Assembly (NCBI GenBank): GCA_030669525.1
Contig: DAOVDO010000012.1
Span: 1-11,683 of the forward strand
Reading direction: 5' to 3'
Length of the DNA stretch: 11,683 nt
From: Dehalococcoidia bacterium
GTDB taxonomy: Bacteria; Chloroflexota; Dehalococcoidia; GIF9; AB-539-J10
This document shows positions 6,041 to 11,683 of this stretch, piece after piece. The translations under genes and the position numbers were made by a program. The notes beneath the pieces are model-generated. The model was not told where the DNA came from, searched no databases, and worked only from the letters and a program-made list of their open reading frames with translations. Each line of letters starts with the position of its first letter. Position 1 is the first letter of the stretch.

Positions 6041-8011
6041 CTACACTCTGCTCTCTACCAGGTCACCAACCACGCTGGGATCAGCCAAAGTAGTGATATC
6101 CCCCAGATTACCCACATCACCGGCAGCGATTTTTACCAATATTCTCCTCATAATCTTGCCACTTCTGGTCTTGGGTAAACCACCAGCGAACTGGATTTTA
6201 TCCGGCGTGCAGGTAGGTCCAATTTCCTTTCTGACATGCTTCGCAAGTTCCTTCTTGAGCTCCTCTGTTCTCTCCTCACCTGTTTTAAGAGTTACATAAG
6301 CATATATGCCCTGCCCTTTCAGTTCGTGAGGGAAACCTACCACTGCCGCCTCGACAACCTTGGGATGAGATACCAATGCGCTCTCTACCTCAGCAGTGCC
6401 AACACGATGCCCAGAAACATTGATGACATCGTCTATCCTCCCCATTAACCAATAATAGCCATCCTCATCTCTTCGGGCACCATCGCCTGTGGTATATACT
6501 CCAGGAAACTGGACAAAATATGTTTCCTTGAATCGTTCCGGTTCCCCATAAACCTGACGCATCAACCCCGGCCAGGGTTTCTTTATAACCAGATAGCCCC
6601 CTTCATTAACGTCAACAGGGCTGCCATCTTCTCTTAAGATATCCAGAACAACACCAGGGAAAGGCAATGTGGCTGAGCCTGGTTTCGTTGCCACTGCGCC
6701 GGGCAGTGGACTAATCAGGATGCCACCGGTTTCCGTCTGCCACCAGGTATCCACAATTGGGCGTTTACCCTTTCCTATTACGTTGTAGTACCACATCCAG
6801 GCTTCTGGGTTTATAGGCTCACCCACGGTGCCCAGTATGCGCAGTGAAGATAAGTCCCGCTTCTCAGGCCACTCATCACCTTCCCTCATCAACGCCCGTA
6901 GAGCAGTAGGGGCAGTATAGAAGATATTCACCCTGTACTTCTCTACAATTTCCCAGAACCTGTCGGGATGAGGAAAACTGGGTACCCCCTCAAAGAACAA
7001 GCTCGTGGTACCGAAGGCTAAAGGACCATAAACGATGTAGCTATGTCCTGTTACCCAGCCGATATCCGCCGTGCACCAGAATACATCCTCTTCTTTGCAA
7101 TCAAATACCCACTTAAAGGTCTGCAAACAGTAAAGAAGATAACCAGCCTGTGTATGTAATACCCCTTTAGGTTTGCCGGTACTGCCACTGGTGTAGAGGA
7201 TAAAGAGCGGGTCTTCAGCATCCATCACTTCAGGCTCACACACTGGCCTGATATCCTCCGCCAGTATTCCATCATGCCACCACGTATCACGCCCTTCATT
7301 CATATTAACTTCATTGCCCATCCTTTTCACCACAATGGCATGCTCAACATCAGGACATTTTTCCAGGGCAGCATCAGCGTTAGCCTTGCTATTTATCACC
7401 TTGCCATTACGATAATAGCCATCACAGCAAATGAGAATCCTGGCACTACAATCCAGGATCCTATCCTTAAGCGAATCAGCGCTGAAGCCACCAAACACGA
7501 CGCTATGGACTGCACCTATCCTGGCACAGGCAAGCATGGCAATAGGTAGTTCAGGAATCATCGGTAGATAGATAGAAACTCGATCGCCTTTCTTAACCCC
7601 AAGCTTCTTCAGCACATTGGCAAACTTGCAGACTTCATAATAAAGCTCCTGATAAGTATAAGTCTTACTCTCACCCTCAGGCTCTCCTTCCCAAATGAGA
7701 GCAGCCTTGTTCTTGCGCCAGGTCTTTAAATGGCGATCAATGCAGTTATAACAGACATTAAGCTTGCCACCTACAAACCATTCATGCCTGGCGTTGGCAA
7801 AATCTTCCACCAGAACCCTATCCCATTTCTTATACCACTCAAGCTGCTCGCCAAGTTTCCCCCAGAATTTATCAGGGTCCTCAACAGACTCCTTATAAAT
7901 CTTCTGGTATTCCTCCATGCTTTTTATATAAGCCCTCTTACTTACATCTCCTGGAGGAGGAAAAACACGCTTCTCCTCCATCATTGATATCATGCCTTTC
8001 TCGGCTACCAT
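6041..8011 (-). CDS. acs: Acetyl-coenzyme A synthetase (AMP-forming)
   Basis: This cytoplasmic enzyme converts acetate, ATP and CoA to acetyl-CoA, AMP and pyrophosphate through an acetyl-adenylate. At 656 residues it is the usual full length for Acs. The motifs are complete: phosphate-binding [11 protein letters not shown] (about 273-283), [10 protein letters not shown] (about 421-430), [19 protein letters not shown] (about 507-525) and hinge region [12 protein letters not shown] (about 525-536). The C-terminal [10 protein letters not shown] carries the catalytic lysine Lys619, the residue acetylated in Acs regulation in other bacteria. WWQTETGG and overall length favour acetate over longer acyl chains. 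ATG 8011-8009 is supported by GGAGGT 10 bases upstream; in-frame Met codons at residues 7, 10 and 11 lack a better site. It heads the minus-strand cluster ending in the acetate transporter, which suggests acetate use or recovery. A related acyl-CoA synthetase such as propionyl-specific is less likely. Confidence 0.95.
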   Translation of the reverse strand: MVAEKGMISMMEEKRVFPPPGDVSKRAYIKSMEEYQKIYKESVEDPDKFWGKLGEQLEWYKKWDRVLVEDFANARHEWFVGGKLNVCYNCIDRHLKTWRKNKAALIWEGEPEGESKTYTYQELYYEVCKFANVLKKLGVKKGDRVSIYLPMIPELPIAMLACARIGAVHSVVFGGFSADSLKDRILDCSARILICCDGYYRNGKVINSKANADAALEKCPDVEHAIVVKRMGNEVNMNEGRDTWWHDGILAEDIRPVCEPEVMDAEDPLFILYTSGSTGKPKGVLHTQAGYLLYCLQTFKWVFDCKEEDVFWCTADIGWVTGHSYIVYGPLAFGTTSLFFEGVPSFPHPDRFWEIVEKYRVNIFYTAPTALRALMREGDEWPEKRDLSSLRILGTVGEPINPEAWMWYYNVIGKGKRPIVDTWWQTETGGILISPLPGAVATKPGSATLPFPGVVLDILREDGSPVDVNEGGYLVIKKPWPGLMRQVYGEPERFKETYFVQFPGVYTTGDGARRDEDGYYWLMGRIDDVINVSGHRVGTAEVESALVSHPKVVEAAVVGFPHELKGQGIYAYVTLKTGEERTEELKKELAKHVRKEIGPTCTPDKIQFAGGLPKTRSGKIMRRILVKIAAGDVGNLGDITTLADPSVVGDLVESRV

Positions 8012-8078
8012 AATAATAAATACCTCCGTCTTTGTGTTTTTTTGTTTCCTCTATGGATTACTATACTGGCCTAAAATG

Positions 8079-8126
8079 CCAATCGGTTATGGTAGCACAG
8101 TAATTAAAACGCCGCAACATATTCTG
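8079..8126 (-). promoter_or_regulatory. Weak candidate promoter for acs
   Basis: In the 193-base divergent gap, the minus strand has TTGCGG, then 17 bases, then TACCAT, roughly 70-120 bases before the acs start. The boxes match the consensus at only 3 of 6 and 4 of 6 positions. A TATAGT further downstream (about 8060) has no properly spaced -35. The divergent layout requires an acs promoter in this gap unless acs is read from elsewhere, but the sequence does not identify it firmly. Confidence 0.2.
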
Positions 8127-8143
8127 AGCTCCGTTCTATTGCA

Positions 8144-8169
8144 TTGCCAAGACATGCTAATGTTATAAT
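8144..8169 (+). promoter_or_regulatory. Extended -10 promoter for the TatD-like hydrolase
   Basis: TGTTATAAT at 8161-8169 is a perfect extended -10 element (TGn plus TATAAT). TTGCCA (8144-8149) is a 5 of 6 match to the -35 box but only 14 bases away, and TTGCAT (8139-8144) lies 19 bases away; an extended -10 does not strictly need either. Transcription would begin around 8176, leaving a short leader of about 29 bases that holds the AAGGAGGT ribosome site. Confidence 0.6.
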
Positions 8170-8204
8170 CTGTGCTGGAATTAATATTTTAAGGAGGTTT
8201 AGTT

Positions 8205-8999
8205 ATGAGATGTATTGACCCCCATCTTCACACACATATGATGAACCCTTTTGACCTCTGGCACCTCATCGAAGCAGGACTTGAAGGATGTGTTATTCCC
8301 ACACCACACATGCTAGATGGTATGCAGCCGGGAGAAACGCTCTTGCGGTTGTGGCGGAGATTACTGGACTTTGAGGTAAACCAAACCAAGTCTTATGGTG
8401 CGGAAGCTTATGTCACCCTGAGTATCCCCTTCTACGGATTAACCCTCGATGGTGTTGAGCAATGCCTCACAGAACTTCCTAAATACCTTGAACATGAGAG
8501 AGTAGTGGGTATGGGTGAGATAGGCCTCGATGCAGGTATTGAAGACGAGTTGAAACTTTTTAAAGCCCAATTAAAGATTGCCAACGAGCGCAATCTCCCC
8601 GTAATAGTACATAACCCCGTTAGGTTTACGCCTGGTCGCCTTGATGTAACAAAGCAAATAGTCGATGTTATAAAGGGGGAAAAATTCCCTTTGGATAGGG
8701 TAATTTTAGACCACGCTGCAGAAGACACGGTTGATTATTGCCTGAGTACCGGGGCAATGGTGGGGATGAGTGTATGCCTTGATAAGATGCCACCTGAAAA
8801 CGCTGCTGGCATTATACAGAAGAATCTAGATAAAATAGATAGAATTTTGGTGAACTCCGAACTTGGATATGGTGGCGATGGCTATTTCTCGGTGCCAAGA
8901 GTGATTGTGGCTATGAGAAGGTTAGGGTTAAAAAGGAACGTAATAGAGAAGATTACTTTTGAAAACCCCAAAAAGTTCTTTAATCTGCCAATTGATTGA
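8205..8999 (+). CDS. TatD-like / COG1099 predicted metal-dependent hydrolase
   Basis: This is a 264-residue TIM-barrel hydrolase. Metal-site motifs appear in order: IDPHLHTH with His7 and His9 (and an extra His11), GEIGLD with Glu105, LPVIVHNP with His136, VILDHA with His170, and VNSELGYGGDG (about 216-226). The last segment and the C-terminal VPRVIVAMRRLGL resemble the COG1099 branch, known mostly from archaea, more than classical TatD nucleases; there the corresponding position is, from memory, Asp, whereas Glu219 stands here. AAGGAGGT is placed 6-7 bases before the ATG, making the start secure. The gene is transcribed away from acs from a strong promoter and appears monocistronic. Function in this branch is not established: a phosphoesterase, nuclease or amidohydrolase role is possible. 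Family assignment is good; subfamily is moderately sure. Confidence 0.85.
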   Translation: MRCIDPHLHTHMMNPFDLWHLIEAGLEGCVIPTPHMLDGMQPGETLLRLWRRLLDFEVNQTKSYGAEAYVTLSIPFYGLTLDGVEQCLTELPKYLEHERVVGMGEIGLDAGIEDELKLFKAQLKIANERNLPVIVHNPVRFTPGRLDVTKQIVDVIKGEKFPLDRVILDHAAEDTVDYCLSTGAMVGMSVCLDKMPPENAAGIIQKNLDKIDRILVNSELGYGGDGYFSVPRVIVAMRRLGLKRNVIEKITFENPKKFFNLPID

Positions 9000-9341
9000 G
9001 TTAAGTAACTTAGTATGGTCATAGTTGCGCAGCCGCACGTATGTTTAGTTTTGCAGGTACGGAGACTTAACTAATCATTCTATCGGCTGCCAGCAATGAT
9101 TTTCATTGAGCCCAACAGGGAGTAATAATACAGGTAGTTGATAACACACCGTTCTCTCAACTGACCCGCAGACACTCTTACAATCATCAGGATGTTACTG
9201 CCATAAGTTGCTAGCCAATAATCCTCGACGACAAGCAAGGAAAACATTAAACATCTACTTTCTGAAACCAGTGTCGAGGAATGCCCAGACACCATTAAGA
9301 GTTATGCAAAGATATTATCGGGGATTTATAATAATGGGAAT
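9000..9341 (+). other. Non-coding gap between the hydrolase gene and tsaD
   Basis: About 340 bases hold no frame that looks like a gene: the possible frames are short, lack ribosome sites and have no recognisable motifs. No tRNA-like cloverleaf and no stem plus T-run terminator for the hydrolase gene was found. A short palindrome TAAGTAACTTA (9002-9012) follows the hydrolase stop, and an 8-base inverted repeat (TCCTCGAC 9222-9229, GTCGAGGA 9273-9280) is within chance expectation. The right end carries the tsaD -10 box. Confidence 0.5.
9327..9332 (+). promoter_or_regulatory. TATAAT box immediately upstream of tsaD, possible leaderless start
   Basis: A perfect TATAAT ends 9 bases before the tsaD ATG at 9342. 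Transcription from it would begin about at the start codon, giving a leaderless or nearly leaderless mRNA. In keeping with this, no Shine-Dalgarno sequence precedes tsaD (only GGGA, 2 bases from the ATG), whereas most other genes here have strong ones. No convincing -35 box was found at 16-18 bases. Confidence 0.4.
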
Positions 9342-10334
9342 ATGAAAATCCTGGGCATCGAAACCTCCTGTGATGAAACAGCAGCTGCGGTAATCGAAGA
9401 TGGCTGCAAAATGGTATCCAACATCGTAGCCTCGCAGATAGACATCCATGCTCGCTACGGGGGTATTGTTCCTGAAGTTGCCTCAAGACAGCATATCCTC
9501 ACCATTATACCGGTGGTGGACAAAGCTATGAATGAAGCCAATGTCACCTGGCAAGATATCGATGGTATTGCCGTAACATTTGGTCCAGGACTGGCCGGTT
9601 CTTTACTGGTAGGCGTTAATTTTGCCAAGGCAATTGCTTTAGCCAGACAACTGCCCATTACAGGAGTCAATCATCTTGAGGCGCATATCTATGCCAATTG
9701 GCTAAATAAAGAACAATTCCCCACTTTTCCCTGTCTCTGCCTCATTGTTTCAGGAGGACATAGCGAGCTGGTATTAATGAAAGGTCACGGCCAATTTGAG
9801 AAATTGGGGCGAACTCTGGATGATGCTGCTGGCGAAGCCTTCGACAAAGCAGCCCGAATTTTAAGAGTAGGTTACCCCGGTGGCCCAGCTATTGAACAGA
9901 CAGCCAAAACCGGGATTCCTTGCCTGTCTCTTCCACGCGCATGGCTTAGAAACAGCTATAACTTCAGCTTCAGTGGATTAAAAACAGCCCTATGGCATCT
10001 TGTTCAGAGGGAAAATATCCTGGCTGACCCCTCTATGATAGCTAACGCTGCTGCCAGCTTTCAATACGCTGTGGTGGATGTCCTGGCTACCAAGACAATC
10101 AAAGCAGCAAAAGATTTAAGGGTTCGGCAGATCTTACTCAGCGGTGGTGTGGCAGCCAATAAATTGCTAACTGAGCGCTTCCTTAATTCCTCGCCAGTGC
10201 CTGTCCTGGTACCTCCTTCCCCTCTATGCACCGATAACGCCGCTATGGTCGCCTCCTGTGGCTACTACCATTTCCTATCTGGCAAGACAAATGGCTACGA
10301 CCTGGATGTGATACCCAGCCTCAGCATTGGGTGA
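9342..10334 (+). CDS. tsaD: tRNA N6-adenosine threonylcarbamoyltransferase TsaD
   Basis: TsaD transfers the threonylcarbamoyl group from threonylcarbamoyl-AMP to A37 of tRNAs reading ANN codons, with TsaB and TsaE in bacteria. The 330-residue protein is complete and typical in length. It has [17 protein letters not shown] at the N-terminus (ASKHA phosphate-binding fold) and NHLEAH with His111 and His115, which with Asp298 in CTDNAAM are the expected iron ligands. Other conserved stretches are SGGHSEL (137-143), [23 protein letters not shown] (160-182), SFSGLKTAL and LSGGVAANK (about 266-274). Neither tsaB, tsaE nor rimI is adjacent, so it stands apart from the usual partner genes. The ATG agrees with the family N-terminus although no ribosome site precedes it; the TATAAT box suggests leaderless expression. 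Identification is essentially certain. Confidence 0.98.
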   Translation: MKILGIETSCDETAAAVIEDGCKMVSNIVASQIDIHARYGGIVPEVASRQHILTIIPVVDKAMNEANVTWQDIDGIAVTFGPGLAGSLLVGVNFAKAIALARQLPITGVNHLEAHIYANWLNKEQFPTFPCLCLIVSGGHSELVLMKGHGQFEKLGRTLDDAAGEAFDKAARILRVGYPGGPAIEQTAKTGIPCLSLPRAWLRNSYNFSFSGLKTALWHLVQRENILADPSMIANAAASFQYAVVDVLATKTIKAAKDLRVRQILLSGGVAANKLLTERFLNSSPVPVLVPPSPLCTDNAAMVASCGYYHFLSGKTNGYDLDVIPSLSIG

Positions 10335-10350
10335 AATTCCGCTATAACAT

Positions 10351-11679
10351 CTAATTGGCCAGTAAACAACGGGCACAACCACCCTCTTTACAATAACCTT
10401 TAAAAATGTGAATTAAGCCCTGCTGACGGCAAGCTGTTAAACTCGAGGTATCTTCAATACAAAGCTGCTTTATCATATGACGCGTTATCCCATTCTCGGC
10501 AAGCTTGGGATAACAATTGTAAAGCGTTATAGCCTTATCCTTCAGTTCCAGTTCACCAGTCATTTCTCCCCAGCTAAAGGCAAACGGCAGTATAACGTTA
10601 ATGACCATCTCTGCTGCCTTGCCATTTCCCAGAAGAGCTGATCTCCGCGTTTTCGACCCGTAACCAAAATCAAAGTGGTACTGCCAGTAGCCACTACCAG
10701 ATACAATCAGACCCTCCTCCAGCAGCCGATACCCATCTATCATGGACGCTTTCCTGACCTGCCGCAACATCCCCTCTAGTAACCCCTCTTCCTGGTACCG
10801 CTGAAGTATATAACTTTGAGCTATAATACGGCGCACAGGAGAATTATTGGGGTATACATGTGACAAATGCCAATCACTTTCACGCATGGTTTCAAACCCT
10901 TTACCAACCAACCGCCATATCCACTCCAACTCCATTACTCCATCTCCCATACATAATCCTCCCCCTTTTCGCTGAGAAGGTAATAACCCAGCCAGGCCCA
11001 AGAGCCAGGCCTGCTTTAATGACAAATCCCCTGCTGGTATCATTTCCTCCATGAAACTGAGCGTCGCTTTGCAAGCAAGTTCCTCAAAAGGCTTACTGTT
11101 ATTAGAATAACCCAAAGCTCTCATTATCCCACGGAAAAACACCTGTCCTTCATTTCTGGACTGTAAACTCGCCATGAAAGGAGCTGCTTTTTGCCTGAAT
11201 CTCTCTTCTCCCGCAATATCCAACAGCTTCCATAAAGCCTGCCTATCTTTATGTTTTATTATCTGACAGCAGGGAAGTTGATGATAAGGTATTAGATAAG
11301 CTTGATGCCACAACTTATGCGTTAAGCACACTACTGGAACCGACTTGTCATTCTGCGTCAAAGTAGCTGATTTAGCATCATGCTGAGCTACAACATGAAG
11401 AATTACTTTGTTATATTCATGATCATATTGATGGCCATGGCGATACCAATCACTGGACTTAACATGTATTTCTACATCGCCCGTCACCGTATCAGATTCA
11501 TTTACAACCATGACAGCGTCTCGAAAATCAGGGCCATTGTTAGCACTAATCCTGCCAGAATATATCATTCTCACTTGCTTTCCTTCTTCAGTAATCAACC
11601 GCCTTCCCAGCAGTCGTTGCCATACCAGAACAAGCTGGCTTTCCGGGAGCTTTATCCGCTTACGTGTATAAATTGCCAA
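10351..11679 (-). CDS. DUF2851 family protein, start possibly beyond the window
   Basis: The 442-residue protein matches the DUF2851 pattern. Near the N-terminus SQLVLVWQRLL is followed by an N..GPDF segment (NNGPDFRDA, about 47-55), GDVEIHVKSSDWYRHGH (about 67-83) and YNKVILHVV. The C-terminus reads CRQQGLIHIFKGYC then CARC, with Cys417, Cys430, Cys435 and Cys438, a possible metal-binding cluster. The function of the family is unknown to me. The spacing of Asp in GPDF and the E-x-x-x-K in VEIHVK faintly recalls nuclease active sites, which is speculation. The frame is open to the right edge; TTG at 11679-11677 is the only start seen and its ribosome site would lie outside, so the true start could be a little further upstream. 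It converges on tsaD with 16 bases between stop codons and no room for a terminator hairpin. Confidence 0.85.
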   Translation of the reverse strand: MAIYTRKRIKLPESQLVLVWQRLLGRRLITEEGKQVRMIYSGRISANNGPDFRDAVMVVNESDTVTGDVEIHVKSSDWYRHGHQYDHEYNKVILHVVAQHDAKSATLTQNDKSVPVVCLTHKLWHQAYLIPYHQLPCCQIIKHKDRQALWKLLDIAGEERFRQKAAPFMASLQSRNEGQVFFRGIMRALGYSNNSKPFEELACKATLSFMEEMIPAGDLSLKQAWLLGLAGLLPSQRKGGGLCMGDGVMELEWIWRLVGKGFETMRESDWHLSHVYPNNSPVRRIIAQSYILQRYQEEGLLEGMLRQVRKASMIDGYRLLEEGLIVSGSGYWQYHFDFGYGSKTRRSALLGNGKAAEMVINVILPFAFSWGEMTGELELKDKAITLYNCYPKLAENGITRHMIKQLCIEDTSSLTACRQQGLIHIFKGYCKEGGCARCLLAN

Positions 11680-11683
11680 ATTT

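Noticed and set aside
5961..6299. A 112-codon plus-strand open frame overlapping the end of acs.
   Set aside because: It lies opposite the strongly conserved acs C-terminus, has no ribosome site and shows no family motif; an antisense shadow.
8094..8176. 7-base inverted repeat AGCACAG/CTGTGCT flanking the divergent promoter region.
   Set aside because: Expected by chance at this length; arms too far apart for a single operator.
9222..9280. 8-base inverted repeat TCCTCGAC/GTCGAGGA with a 43-base loop.
   Set aside because: About one such match is expected by chance in a gap of this size, and it has no T-run or position suggesting a terminator.
9080..9295. A 71-codon minus-strand open frame in the gap before tsaD.
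   Set aside because: No ribosome site, no recognisable motif and atypical composition for a protein; treated as chance.
10332..10353. A shared bidirectional terminator between tsaD and the DUF2851 gene.
   Set aside because: Only 16 bases separate the stop codons and no hairpin with T-runs is seen there.

Overview
The window looks like a chromosomal segment of an anaerobic, heterotrophic bacterium of moderate GC content. The gene set (TAXI-type TRAP transporter, AMP-forming acetyl-CoA synthetase, a COG1099-type TatD-like hydrolase, a DUF2851 protein beside tsaD) and the strong AGGAGGT ribosome sites would fit a Chloroflexota/Dehalococcoidia lineage. That placement is an inference from gene content, not from a marker comparison. 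No rRNA, tRNA, CRISPR array, insertion sequence or prophage gene was seen.

Left two thirds (1-8011, all minus strand, transcribed right to left): acetyl-CoA synthetase (acs), a two-domain cupin, an amidohydrolase-2 family gene, a TAXI-family TRAP solute-binding lipoprotein, a fused TRAP permease and, running off the left edge, an acetate transporter of the GPR1/FUN34/YaaH (SatP) family. This reads as an organic-acid uptake and processing cluster: the TRAP system and SatP bring small carboxylates in, Acs activates acetate to acetyl-CoA, and the cupin and amidohydrolase would alter an unidentified substrate. The amidohydrolase gene is damaged: it has an in-frame TAG at codon 123, and its 5' end has no conventional start codon in frame.

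The control regions of this cluster hold several signals. There is a long imperfect inverted repeat ending in a T-run between the binding protein and the permease. The acetate transporter has its own extended -10 promoter. Two orphan Shine-Dalgarno sites each precede a start-codon/one-codon/stop mini-ORF, ahead of the cupin and ahead of the binding protein.

Right third (8205 to the end): a divergent COG1099/TatD-like metal-dependent hydrolase with a good extended -10 promoter, then a roughly 340-base stretch without a recognisable gene, then tsaD (tRNA t6A synthesis), possibly read as a leaderless mRNA. A DUF2851 protein on the opposite strand converges on tsaD with only 16 bases between the stop codons.

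Nothing here is convincingly a new defence or mobile system. The points most worth checking are the broken amidohydrolase inside an otherwise intact catabolic cluster, the TRAP intergenic stem structure and the mini-ORFs.
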